NCBI GenBank assembly: GCA_013619155.1
Contig: JABXKT010000018.1
Coordinates: 1-38,302 of the forward strand
Length of the DNA stretch: 38,302 nucleotides
Source: Desulfobacteraceae bacterium
GTDB lineage: Bacteria; Desulfobacterota; Desulfobacteria; Desulfobacterales; Desulfolunaceae
Direction: 5' to 3'
Part shown: positions 1 through 7,347 of the stretch, in pieces
Numbering within the stretch: position 1 is the first letter of the stretch
How the letters are laid out: each line of letters begins with the position of its first letter
The notes under the pieces: generated by a model
What the model was told of the DNA's origin: nothing
Database searches by the model: none
Seen by the model: the letters and a program-made list of their open reading frames with translations, nothing else
Made by a program: the position numbers and the translations under genes

Positions 1-1044
1 GTCATGAATTTTACCTCGGATGGCCTCCTCTCCAGCCAGTCGTTTGAGCGCTTTGTGGGCAACTCCGGTGGTAACCTGTCTGTGGCCAACTCCACCTGGA
101 TCGATGGAACCCCCAAGATCTCCGGCGACTGGACGGGAGATCCAGCGGTTCTGGCCGGAGGGCCTCCGGCCACCGAGACCTACTCGTTTAGTGTGGCAAG
201 TCCCGAGACTTCGGCGGCCGATGCCGAAGGGGGAGATGCCGCCACCGCCGGAGGGATATCGGTGGGTAAAAATCCGGTGGTCCTCAATTGGACGGCCGCC
301 GGCAGTGGGAAGACAGGGACAATAAGGGTGCCGGCGGATTATAAAAATGGCAACTATGTGGAAGGTCCCGATGGCATCATGCTGAGCCTGGAAGAGGGCA
401 CGAATGTGACCTCGGGAAGCACCTTTAATGTGGTCATCACCGCCGGGGATCCCAATGCCTTGGACAACGAAAACAGCTGGGCGGACATGACCGGTGATTT
501 TAATAATCAACACTACAGTGTGGGGGCCGATTTTTTAGGGGGCTCCAATGGCTCTACTGAGATGGACATAGAGCTTGATATGGGGATCGCCTATGATGGT
601 GTGAATTGGGCTCCGGAGGGTCTCTCCTCGACGCAGTTCGCCTCGGCATCCACCACGGTTTTTCAGTCGGCCAGTGGTTACGGGGCCGGTAGTCTTCAAA
701 ATATCAGTGTGGACGTGGATGGGGTGATTACGGGGCAGTACTCCAATGGTCAGGTGACCCCACTTTTTCGGGTGGCCCTGGGAAAATTTCAGAATGTGCA
801 GGGGCTTTTCAAGGAGGGGGGCAACCTCTTTAGCGGTACCCGTCTCTCGGGGGCTGTGATTACCAATAGGCCAGGGACCAATGGTCTGGGCAGTCTCGCT
901 CCTAACTCTTTGGAACAGTCCAATGTGGATATGGCCTCGGAGTTTGTGAAGATGATTACCAACCAGCGAGCGTACCAGGCCAACTCCAAAATTGTCACCA
1001 CCGTTGATTCCATGCTCGGAGATACCATTGCCATGAAGCGGTAG
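1..1044 (+). CDS. flgE: Flagellar hook protein FlgE, C-terminal part (5' end outside window)
   Basis: The frame is open from the first base, so the N-terminus lies upstream of the window. FlgE polymerises into the flagellar hook outside the cell. The last 40 residues, with the MASEFVKMITNQRAYQANSK stretch and the final SMLGDTIAMKR, are the typical C-terminal D0 helix of hook/rod/FlgE-FlgG-type axial proteins. The section before it, rich in Gly, Ser, Thr and Asn, fits surface-exposed D1/D2 hook domains. The mid-part (GVITGQYSNGQVTPLFRVALGKF) is the conserved FlgE/F/G segment. It is followed by an intrinsic terminator, so it closes a transcription unit upstream of the fliL operon. Family assignment is secure; the FlgE (hook) rather than FlgG (rod) call rests on the large variable middle. 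Confidence 0.93.
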   Translation, partial: VMNFTSDGLLSSQSFERFVGNSGGNLSVANSTWIDGTPKISGDWTGDPAVLAGGPPATETYSFSVASPETSAADAEGGDAATAGGISVGKNPVVLNWTAAGSGKTGTIRVPADYKNGNYVEGPDGIMLSLEEGTNVTSGSTFNVVITAGDPNALDNENSWADMTGDFNNQHYSVGADFLGGSNGSTEMDIELDMGIAYDGVNWAPEGLSSTQFASASTTVFQSASGYGAGSLQNISVDVDGVITGQYSNGQVTPLFRVALGKFQNVQGLFKEGGNLFSGTRLSGAVITNRPGTNGLGSLAPNSLEQSNVDMASEFVKMITNQRAYQANSKIVTTVDSMLGDTIAMKR

Positions 1045-1068
1045 CCGGTATAGGTCGTCTCTTTGACC

Positions 1069-1114
1069 ATACGGCTGTTGGAGATCCCCTCTCCGGCAGC
1101 CGTATTTTTGTTTT
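1069..1114 (+). terminator. Intrinsic terminator after flgE
   Basis: A perfect 9-bp stem (ATACGGCTG at 1069-1077 with CAGCCGTAT at 1097-1105) is followed by a T-rich run (TTTTTGTTTT) 25 bases after the flgE stop codon. It separates flgE from the fliL operon. Confidence 0.8.
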
Positions 1115-1541
1115 CGGGTGTTTAAATCTCTGGTGCCCTCCCGGTATATGTGGCATAGGGGGGGCAATAAGGGGACTTTTTTTTCGTGTCATATTTTTGA
1201 CGAAGGAAGCGATTTAAAGGCATGAAGACGGGTGCCCAGGACCGGTATTTTTTTAAAAAAAAAGAACTCTGATGGCGACGGCGTCAGGGCTTGTTTTTTT
1301 AACAATTTAGGGCCGTTAAAAACATCCGGCGACTTCCTTAATCCGTATCATTTTTTCATGGATAAAGACCGAGAGCCCTCCCCGTGTTCAAGAGAACGCT
1401 TAAGGGGGCCTTTAAAAAAAATGCCCTGTCGGGATCGTTCGTTTTTTTTAGAGAAAAGGGCCTTCGGGGTGCTCGAGAGCCTCTCTCGTAAGCGTGAACT
1501 CTCCCCTTTTTTAAGGGTGATACCCGGGCATTTCCCGATAC
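1115..1541. other. Intergenic stretch without a supportable gene
   Basis: About 430 bases between the flgE terminator and the fliL promoter. It holds several short A or T homopolymer runs (around 1248-1263, 1411-1420 and 1441-1450). The one open frame (1232-1567) has low-complexity, basic composition and no ribosome binding site worth naming. I see no family signature on either strand. Confidence 0.5.
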
Positions 1542-1557
1542 TGGCATGGTGGTTGCT
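1542..1557 (+). promoter_or_regulatory. Sigma-54-type promoter upstream of fliL
   Basis: TGGCATGGTGGTTGCT matches the sigma-54 (RpoN) -24/-12 consensus TGGCAC-N5-TTGCW at all but one specified base. The GG and GC dinucleotides are 10 bases apart, as required. It lies about 80 bases upstream of the fliL start. Many proteobacterial class II flagellar operons use RpoN, which makes the location sensible. An enhancer-binding activator site was not identified. Confidence 0.65.
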
Positions 1558-1638
1558 TGATGTGTGAGGGGGCATGGTGGGTGCCGTTTCCATTGGGGAG
1601 GAGACCCTGGCAGGTGATGATAGGCCAAAGAAGAGCTG

Positions 1639-2106
1639 ATGCTGGATTTTTTTAAACATAAAAAGAGGCGACTGCTGTGGATCCTTGCCGGGGTGATGGT
1701 GGTGGCTGTGGTGGGCGCCGCCGGGGTGTGGTTTTTATATCTTCAACCCACGCACAAAAGCGATACGGCAACCCGTCCTCCCTCATCTCTGCACAAGGCC
1801 TCATTTCAGGCTCTCTGGCCTCTTTCAGGCATCGAGGTTCCCCTTTCGGGGCGCATGGGGGAGAGGGCCTTACGGCTGAGTTTTAGTTTTGTCTTGGATT
1901 CCGAATCGTTGGTGGCCGAGATGGATCGGCATCGGGAGGAGATTATCGATGCCATGAAGCGTGCCCTGGACGGGCGGTCTGTGGAGGAGATGGAGCGCAG
2001 CGGCAGCAAGGTGCGTCTCAAGTATTATACCCTTCGTCTCGTCAACGGGCTATTGGGGGGGAGGCGAGTCAAGGGTGTGTATATTATTGAATTTTTAATT
2101 TTATAG
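1639..2106 (+). CDS. fliL: Flagellar basal-body-associated protein FliL
   Basis: 155-residue inner-membrane protein. A basic N-terminus (residues 1-12, HKKRR) leads into one transmembrane helix (about residues 13-36), then a periplasmic domain ending in the FliL-like pattern GVYIIEFLIL. FliL interacts with the stator ring and switch/MS ring and supports torque at high load. The gene sits immediately upstream of fliM: its stop codon at 2104-2106 is followed six bases later by the fliM ATG, the usual fliL-fliM order. The periplasmic domain is divergent, so recognition depends partly on position. The start is the ATG preceded by a purine-rich AAGAAGAG. Likely transcribed from the sigma-54-type promoter at 1542-1557. 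Confidence 0.82.
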   Translation: MLDFFKHKKRRLLWILAGVMVVAVVGAAGVWFLYLQPTHKSDTATRPPSSLHKASFQALWPLSGIEVPLSGRMGERALRLSFSFVLDSESLVAEMDRHREEIIDAMKRALDGRSVEEMERSGSKVRLKYYTLRLVNGLLGGRRVKGVYIIEFLIL

Positions 2107-2112
2107 GTGACC

Positions 2113-3093
2113 ATGAGCGATATTCTGTCCCAGGAAGAGGTGGATAGTCTCTTATCGGGTTTGAGTTCCGGAAAAATCGAGACGGAGAGCGAGGTGGGCC
2201 AGGTCTCTCCCGAGGGCATTCACTCCTATGATTTTACCAGTCAGGACCAGGTGGTTCGGGGGCGTATGCCCACTTTTGAGGTGATCAACGATCGGTTTGC
2301 CCGGGAGATCCGTACCAGTCTCTCTGCCCTTTTGCATACCAATGTGGATATTGTGGCAGAATCCCATGATATTTTAAAGTTTTCTGAATTCGGCCGCAGT
2401 CTGCCCGTTCCCACCAGCCTTCATGTCTTTCGCTTGGAACCCTTAAGGGGCCATGGACTCTTTGTGATGGAGAGCCAACTGGTCTTTAACCTCATCGATC
2501 AGTTTTTCGGGGGGAAAGGAAACTCCACGGCCCGTATCGAGGGCCGGGAGTTTACCGTGATTGAACAGACCATGATCTATAAGGTGGTGGAGGCCTGTCT
2601 CAAGGATCTGGAGACGGCGTGGATGCCGGTGGAGCAGGTGCACCCCTCCATGGTTCGTTCCGAGGTGAACCCTCAGTTTGCTGCCATTGTCATGCCAACG
2701 GATCTTGTGATTGTCTCCCGTTTCGAGGTGGAGCTGGAGCAGTCTGCGGGAACCATCATCGTTTGTATTCCTTACTCCATGATTGAGCCCATTCGTGGGC
2801 GGCTCTCTGCCGGATTCCAGGCAGAAACAGAGGACGTGGATTACACCTGGCAGAAGCGCCTGAAGGAGATCATCTTTGACTCTGAGGTGGAGATGTCGGT
2901 GAGCCTGGGGAGGGCAGAGATTACCGGTGAACGACTCATTGGTCTCAAGGAGGGGGCGGTGATCGAGTTGGGGCAAGATGCCTCTGAAACCCTCCGGGCT
3001 CTGGTGGGTGGGGTCGAGAAGCTTAAAGGATATGCCGGGACCCAGCGTGGATTTCAGGCCTATCGTATTGAAGAAAAATTATATACCCGATAA
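2113..3093 (+). CDS. fliM: Flagellar motor switch protein FliM
   Basis: C-ring switch protein (326 residues from this start) that binds CheY-P and sets rotation direction. The N-terminus MSDILSQEEVDSLLSG is the canonical CheY-P-binding EIDALL motif. It is followed by the CheC-like middle domain (about residues 45-230, including the FGRSLPVPTSLHVFRLEPL region) and a C-terminal SpoA domain (about residues 245-320) that contacts FliN. The frame could also start at a GTG two codons upstream (2107), but the ATG at 2113 gives the conserved family N-terminus. It follows fliL with six bases between and precedes fliN by 14 bases. The N-terminal motif is the template for the repeats seen in the gene at 12414-13545. 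Confidence 0.97.
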   Translation: MSDILSQEEVDSLLSGLSSGKIETESEVGQVSPEGIHSYDFTSQDQVVRGRMPTFEVINDRFAREIRTSLSALLHTNVDIVAESHDILKFSEFGRSLPVPTSLHVFRLEPLRGHGLFVMESQLVFNLIDQFFGGKGNSTARIEGREFTVIEQTMIYKVVEACLKDLETAWMPVEQVHPSMVRSEVNPQFAAIVMPTDLVIVSRFEVELEQSAGTIIVCIPYSMIEPIRGRLSAGFQAETEDVDYTWQKRLKEIIFDSEVEMSVSLGRAEITGERLIGLKEGAVIELGQDASETLRALVGGVEKLKGYAGTQRGFQAYRIEEKLYTR

Positions 3094-3107
3094 CAGGAGG
3101 GGACAAC

Positions 3108-3422
3108 ATGGATGAGAATACGGGGGCGGTGGATGAGTTAGGTGGCCACGGCAGTGAAACCCAAGATATCGACTTTATATTGGATATTCCCTTGGAGCTC
3201 TCTGTGGAGCTGGGGCGACGTAAGATGTTGATCAATGATCTCCTTCAGCTGGGCCAGGGCTCTATTGTGGAGTTGGATAAACTGGCAGGAGAGCCCCTTG
3301 AGATCTATATCAACCGTAAATTGGTCGCCCGGGGTGAGGTGGTGGTAGTCAACGAGAAGTTTGGCGTGCGTCTCACCGATATCATTACCCCCATGGAGCG
3401 CGTACGCACCTTGCGGTCGTAG
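3108..3422 (+). CDS. fliN: Flagellar motor switch protein FliN
   Basis: 104-residue C-ring component consisting of a short acidic N-terminal stretch and one SpoA domain (about residues 25-100). Landmarks are LDIPLELSVELGRRKM, the GSIVELDKLAGEPLEI segment and the C-terminal GVRLTDIITPMERV. FliN forms the bottom of the switch complex with FliM and docks the FliH/ATPase export apparatus. A strong ribosome binding site (AGGAGGGG, from 3096) precedes the ATG. No CheY-binding extension is present, so it is the short FliN type, not the long FliY type. Confidence 0.97.
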   Translation: MDENTGAVDELGGHGSETQDIDFILDIPLELSVELGRRKMLINDLLQLGQGSIVELDKLAGEPLEIYINRKLVARGEVVVVNEKFGVRLTDIITPMERVRTLRS

Positions 3423-3439
3423 ACGAGAGGAGGGACGCT

Positions 3440-3844
3440 GTGCAAGATATCTCGGTGATTCCCGACACGGGGATGCTGGTGATGAAGAGTGGCGGGATGC
3501 TTCTCGTGGTGTGTGCCGTGCTCATGGGCGTGGTGTATCTCCTGAAGCGTGTGGGTAAGATGCAACGGCTGAGCGGGCAAGGGGCCGTGAGGGTTCGAGG
3601 GACCTATCACCTGGGCCCCAAGGAGAAGATGATGCTTGTGGATGTGGAAGGGATTCGTCTTCTTCTGGGGGTGACCCCCGCAGGTATTCAGACCCTGCAT
3701 ACCTTTGGAGCGGTGGACGAGACACCGGATGTGGAGCCCCCCCACCCCTCATTTTTTGAGACCCTTTTTCACCGTCAGTTAAAAAAAGGGGGGGATTTGA
3801 GAGACTATGGGAGTCACGAGAAGGATAAGAGTCATGAGAGCTGA
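3440..3844 (+). CDS. fliO: Flagellar biosynthesis protein FliO
   Basis: 134-residue small membrane protein. A periplasmic/N-terminal stub precedes one hydrophobic helix (about residues 17-36), then a cytoplasmic domain with the typical GTYHLGPKEKMMLVDVEG.RLLLGVTP core. FliO is a scaffold that helps assemble the FliP ring of the flagellar type III export gate. The start is GTG at 3440, chosen because GAGGAGGGA lies just upstream. The 3' end overlaps the open frame of fliP by up to 38 bases, suggesting translational coupling. Family sequence conservation is low, but order fliN-fliO-fliP and architecture leave little doubt. Confidence 0.9.
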   Translation: MQDISVIPDTGMLVMKSGGMLLVVCAVLMGVVYLLKRVGKMQRLSGQGAVRVRGTYHLGPKEKMMLVDVEGIRLLLGVTPAGIQTLHTFGAVDETPDVEPPHPSFFETLFHRQLKKGGDLRDYGSHEKDKSHES

Positions 3845-4622
3845 CCATTTAAGGGGAGCTCCCCCTTTTCTGGGGCGGGGGACCGTTTTTTTGATGGCGC
3901 TGTTTTTTATCCTGATGGCAGCCCCTCCCGTCCTGGCTGAGCTGCCCATTCCTTCCATTCAGATTGGTGTCGGCCAGGCCACATCCCCCAAAGATGTGGG
4001 GGTGGCCCTAGAGGTCCTGGCTCTTCTCACCGTGCTCTCCATGGCCCCGGCTATTTTAATCCTCATGACCTCTTTTACCCGTATTGTGGTGGTCTTCCAT
4101 TTTCTCCGTCAGGCCCTGGCCACTCAATCGGCCCCCCCAAATCAGGTACTGGTGGGTCTGGCTCTTTTTATCACCTTCTTTATCATGAAGCCGGTATGGC
4201 AAGAGGCCTATACGAAGGGCCTCAACCCCTATATAGAGGAGAAGATCTCCTTTGCCGAGATGGCCAGTGAGGTGGAAAAGCCCCTCAAAAAATTCATGCT
4301 GGCCAACACGCGTGAGAAGGATATCGCCCTTTTTGTGAAGATCTCCAGGGAGAAGCGGCCTGAAAATAAAGAGGCACTCTCCCTTATCACCCTGGTGCCT
4401 GCCTTTGTGGTCAGTGAGTTGCAGACCGCTTTTATTATCGGTTTTTTGATCTATATCCCCTTTATTATCCTCGATATGGTGGTGGCAAGTGTCCTCCTCT
4501 CCATGGGGATGATGATGCTGCCCCCTGTGATGATCTCCCTTCCCTTTAAATTGATGCTCTTCGTGTTGGTGGATGGGTGGAATCTGATTGTGGGCTCTTT
4601 GGTGAGAAGTTTTGGCATGTAA
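3834..4622 (+). CDS. fliP: Flagellar export gate protein FliP
   Basis: Core inner-membrane component of the flagellar type III export gate; five FliP subunits form the pore with FliQ and FliR. The protein has a cleavable N-terminal signal-like helix ending near APPVLAELP, then the signature block SFTRIVVVFHFLRQAL.TQSAPPNQVL and a C-terminal pair of helices including SELQTAFIIGFLIYIPF. The frame is open from an ATG at 3807, but I favour the ATG at 3834 because AAGGA lies eight bases upstream of it. Either choice overlaps fliO. The following fliQ is 434 bases away, separated by a repeat element, unlike the usual tight fliPQR arrangement. Confidence 0.96.
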   Translation: MRADHLRGAPPFLGRGTVFLMALFFILMAAPPVLAELPIPSIQIGVGQATSPKDVGVALEVLALLTVLSMAPAILILMTSFTRIVVVFHFLRQALATQSAPPNQVLVGLALFITFFIMKPVWQEAYTKGLNPYIEEKISFAEMASEVEKPLKKFMLANTREKDIALFVKISREKRPENKEALSLITLVPAFVVSELQTAFIIGFLIYIPFIILDMVVASVLLSMGMMMLPPVMISLPFKLMLFVLVDGWNLIVGSLVRSFGM

Positions 4623-4688
4623 GGGGTATGTCTTGGGCGCTATTTTATAAAAAAGTGCCCGTTAAAGGGGGCGTTAAGATCAGGCCGC

Positions 4689-4952
4689 CTATGGTTAAAG
4701 GGGCCAAGAAACATGCCTCCGGTGGCCAGGGAATAAATCCCCTGGACCCCACGTGTGTGACTGTAACGGACCGTTGGTCCGTTACAGTCACTATAAAAAC
4801 CTGTTTGGCAAGCCCATCTTATGCCAGAGAATAAATTCCCTGGACCCCAAGTGAGTGACCATGACGGGCCTTTGGCCCGTCATGGTCACTATTAAATCCT
4901 ATTTGGCAACCTTTTATAAAAGGTTGGCCCCCGGCAGGGCCGCCGGAGGCTT
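4689..4952 (-). repeat. Hairpin repeat element, copy 1 (two central palindromes)
   Basis: Core 4715-4950 is bounded by GCCTCCGGTGGCC and GGCCGCCGGAGGC, which are inverted repeats of each other with one mismatch. Inside are two perfect 16-bp hairpins with 3-base loops: 4757-4772 with 4776-4791, and 4855-4870 with 4874-4889. Further on is CCAACCTTTT paired with AAAAGGTTG (about 4907-4926). The CCAGGG-type hairpin is present twice. The outer flank ATGGTTAAAG (4691) recurs in other copies. The orientation is reverse relative to the copies at 28215 and 29786. This is the only copy with the central hairpin module duplicated. Confidence 0.85.
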
Positions 4953-5056
4953 TTTGAAGTACACGAAAATGGTTATTTTAAAAAACAGGGTAAGAATCGA
5001 TTCGCACCCTTTATAGCCCTTTTTTTGAGGCTGTCATCATAAGGAGGAGATGCCCC
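4953..5056. other. Non-coding spacer before fliQ
   Basis: Sequence between repeat copy 1 and fliQ. It has no gene. The only clear signal is the strong ribosome binding site AAGGAGGAG just before the fliQ ATG. No convincing terminator separates fliP from fliQ, so the element is probably co-transcribed. Confidence 0.5.
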
Positions 5057-5326
5057 ATGACCCCTGAATTTGTTGTGACCTTTGCCAAGGAGAGCATCCT
5101 CTTGACGATGATGCTCTCGGCACCCATGCTGATCCTGGGGCTGGTGGTGGGGCTTCTTGTCTCTGTCTTTCAGGCCGTCACCTCCATTCAGGAGATGACC
5201 TTAAGTTTTGTACCCAAGCTCGTGGCTGTGCTCCTTGGGTTTCTCTTTTTTATGCCCTGGATGCTGGAGAAGATCACCACTTTTACCATTCGGGTGATTG
5301 AAAATATTCCCATGTATATTCGGTAG
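5057..5326 (+). CDS. fliQ: Flagellar export gate protein FliQ
   Basis: 89-residue protein with two transmembrane helices (about residues 13-38 and 52-74) and the family segment VFQAVTSIQEMTLSFVPKL between them. Four FliQ copies join FliP5-FliR1 in the export gate. Normal full length, with an AAGGAGGAG ribosome binding site. fliR starts six bases after the stop codon. Confidence 0.97.
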   Translation: MTPEFVVTFAKESILLTMMLSAPMLILGLVVGLLVSVFQAVTSIQEMTLSFVPKLVAVLLGFLFFMPWMLEKITTFTIRVIENIPMYIR

Positions 5327-5331
5327 GGACC

Positions 5332-6114
5332 ATGGAAATTCTGACGATTCCCACCGATGCTTTTCGCATCTTTCTCCTCGTTCTTTTGCGGGTGAGTTCT
5401 TTTCTCTTTCTCTTCCCTTTTTTTGGTTCTCCGGTGGTGCCGGCCCGCGTAAAAACGGCCCTGGCTCTGGCCATCTCCTTTGCCCTCTGGCCTGTGGCGG
5501 CCAAAACCAGCCTGGTCTTTCCTGAGGATATTGTCTCTATGGTGGTCTATGTGGGGGGCGAGCTGATCCTGGGGATGAGTCTGGCCCTCTCGGCCCGGAT
5601 ATTTTTCGCGGCGGTGCAGCTGGCCGGAAGTATCATCAGTTTTCAGATGGGGTTTTCCATGATCAGTATCATCGATCCCCAGTCGGGTGCCTCCATGGCA
5701 ATCATGAGTCAAATTGGGTACTTGGTGGCCGTGTTGATTTTTTTGGCCGTCGGCGGGCATCATGTGATCCTTACCGCCCTTGCCGATAGCTTTTTTTTGG
5801 TGCATCCAGGGGGGCTGGTCCTCAATGAGAGTCTCTGGGATACGCTGAAGATCCTCATCTCCGCCATGTTTACCTTAGGTATTCGTGTGGCCTCTCCCCC
5901 TATGGTGGCTCTTTTTCTCACAAGCTGCGCCTTTGGCATGTGTGCCCGCTTTGTTCCCCAGATGAACGTTCTCGTCCTCGCCTTTCCGGTGAAAATTTTT
6001 GTGGGGCTCGCCCTTTTTGGCCTGAGCCTAGAGGTCATCCATATCATGGTGGTGCGTTTTACCAGTCAGTATGGCACCCTTCTCACCCATATGATGCAGA
6101 TGATGGGGGGCTGA
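5332..6114 (+). CDS. fliR: Flagellar export gate protein FliR
   Basis: 260-residue multi-pass membrane protein, usual length for FliR. It forms the single-copy partner of FliP and FliQ in the type III export gate. Recognisable blocks are FRIFLLVLLRVSSFLFLFPFF at the N-terminus and the AGSIISFQMGFSM..I.DPQSG loop in the middle. Near the end is the NVLVLAFPVKIFVGLALFGLSL segment typical of FliR/SctT. It overlaps nothing and is followed after one base by flhB. Confidence 0.96.
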   Translation: MEILTIPTDAFRIFLLVLLRVSSFLFLFPFFGSPVVPARVKTALALAISFALWPVAAKTSLVFPEDIVSMVVYVGGELILGMSLALSARIFFAAVQLAGSIISFQMGFSMISIIDPQSGASMAIMSQIGYLVAVLIFLAVGGHHVILTALADSFFLVHPGGLVLNESLWDTLKILISAMFTLGIRVASPPMVALFLTSCAFGMCARFVPQMNVLVLAFPVKIFVGLALFGLSLEVIHIMVVRFTSQYGTLLTHMMQMMGG

Positions 6115-6115
6115 T

Positions 6116-7177
6116 ATGGCGGGTGATTCCATGCAGGAGAAGACGGAGCCGGCCACGGCGAAGCGGCGTGAAAAGGCCCGGGAAGATGGGGATGTGGCCC
6201 GAAGTGCAGAGCTGCCCTCGGTGTCCGTTCTTCTGGGAGCCATCCTGGTGTTGTTCTACACCGGTGGGTTTATTTCCGGTCGCTTCGAGACCCTTTTCTT
6301 GGGTGCCTTCGGCTTTGATATGGTGCCTGATTTCACCATAAAGACCATGGTCGATATGGGATTTTTTTATGTGGGCTTCTTTTTTGTGGTGATGGCCCCT
6401 GTGCTTCTTGTGGTGTTTGTCATGGGAATCTTTGCCAATGTGATCATGGTGGGTTTCGTTATCGCTCCCAATGCGGTGGAGCCTAAGATGGATCGTGTGG
6501 ATCCCATCAAAGGGTTTCAGAACAAATTCTCTCTCCAGGCCGTGGGGGAGCTCGTCAAGAGCTTGGCAAAGCTGACCATCATTATTTATGTGGCCTGGCT
6601 GGTCATTGAAGGGGAACTTGAGCGTATACCGCTCATCTATGATGAGTCGGCCTTACGGATTTTTCTCTATATGGGGAAGATGGCCTTTAAGATTTTTTTG
6701 GTCTCTACTCTTCCCATGGTGGCGGTGGCCCTGGCCGATTTTATCTTTCAAAAATGGCGATTCGAGGAGAAACTCAAGATGACGCGCCAGGAGGTGAAAG
6801 AGGAGCATAAGGAGATGGAAGGGGATCCCCAGGTGAAGTCCCGGATCCGTGCCCTGCAGATGGAGGCCTCGCGAAAACGGATGATGCACGATGTGCCCGA
6901 TGCCGATGTGGTGGTGATTAACCCGGTTCGTTTGGCGGTGGCCATCTCGTATAAGCCAGGTGTCATGCCGGCTCCTAAGGTGGTGGCAAAAGGCGCTGGA
7001 AAAATTGCCCAACGTATTCGAGAGATTGCACGGGAAAATGGGGTACCTTTGGTGGAAAATCGTCCCTTGGCCCGGAATTTGTATAAGACCGTAGAGGTGG
7101 GCCGTGATATACCCGATGACCTTTTTCAGGCGGTGGCGGAGCTTCTGGCGTATGTCTATCGCCTCAAGGCTCGGTAA
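6116..7177 (+). CDS. flhB: Flagellar export switch protein FlhB (variant NPVR cleavage site)
   Basis: 353 residues. The N-terminal KTEPAT..R...ARE.G..ARS motif is followed by four transmembrane helices, then the cytoplasmic FlhBC domain. FlhB switches export specificity from rod/hook to filament substrates after self-cleavage between Asn and Pro of a nearly invariant NPTH motif. Here the motif reads VVVINPVRLAVAISY, with Asn at residue 269, so N and P are kept but T and H are replaced by V and R. The rest of the domain (PAPKVVAKGAG...ENGVPLVENRPLAR.LYK) is normal. Function as FlhB is secure; whether cleavage is normal is uncertain. The start is ATG one base after the fliR stop. Confidence 0.96.
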   Translation: MAGDSMQEKTEPATAKRREKAREDGDVARSAELPSVSVLLGAILVLFYTGGFISGRFETLFLGAFGFDMVPDFTIKTMVDMGFFYVGFFFVVMAPVLLVVFVMGIFANVIMVGFVIAPNAVEPKMDRVDPIKGFQNKFSLQAVGELVKSLAKLTIIIYVAWLVIEGELERIPLIYDESALRIFLYMGKMAFKIFLVSTLPMVAVALADFIFQKWRFEEKLKMTRQEVKEEHKEMEGDPQVKSRIRALQMEASRKRMMHDVPDADVVVINPVRLAVAISYKPGVMPAPKVVAKGAGKIAQRIREIARENGVPLVENRPLARNLYKTVEVGRDIPDDLFQAVAELLAYVYRLKAR

Positions 7178-7318
7178 CCATTCCCCTTATGGTGAGGTGC
7201 CATGCTCTTTTTCTGGACTGGATCCGACGGGGCGCACGGGGCGGTCGAGCTCTTTAGGGGGGCGGGTGTGACAAAAAGATGACGCCCACCGACGGATACT
7301 GGACGCCGTAGATAAAAT

Positions 7319-7324
7319 TATAAT
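7319..7324 (+). promoter_or_regulatory. Possible -10 element upstream of flhA
   Basis: A perfect TATAAT sits 24 bases before the flhA ATG in the 170-base flhB-flhA gap. No convincing -35 hexamer is visible at 16-18 bases, so this is a weak call. It may simply be AT-rich leader sequence. Confidence 0.3.
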
Positions 7325-7347
7325 GGGCTTAGAGGATTGATAGGTGT

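Noticed and set aside
1232..1567. Possible 111-codon gene before fliL
   Set aside because: Basic low-complexity product, overlaps the sigma-54 promoter, no ribosome binding site and no family resemblance.
4757..4889. Reading the 16-bp palindromes as intrinsic terminators
   Set aside because: None is followed by a T run. The 3-base loops, enclosing inverted repeats and use in both orientations do not fit a terminator role, though some transcript-end function is not excluded.
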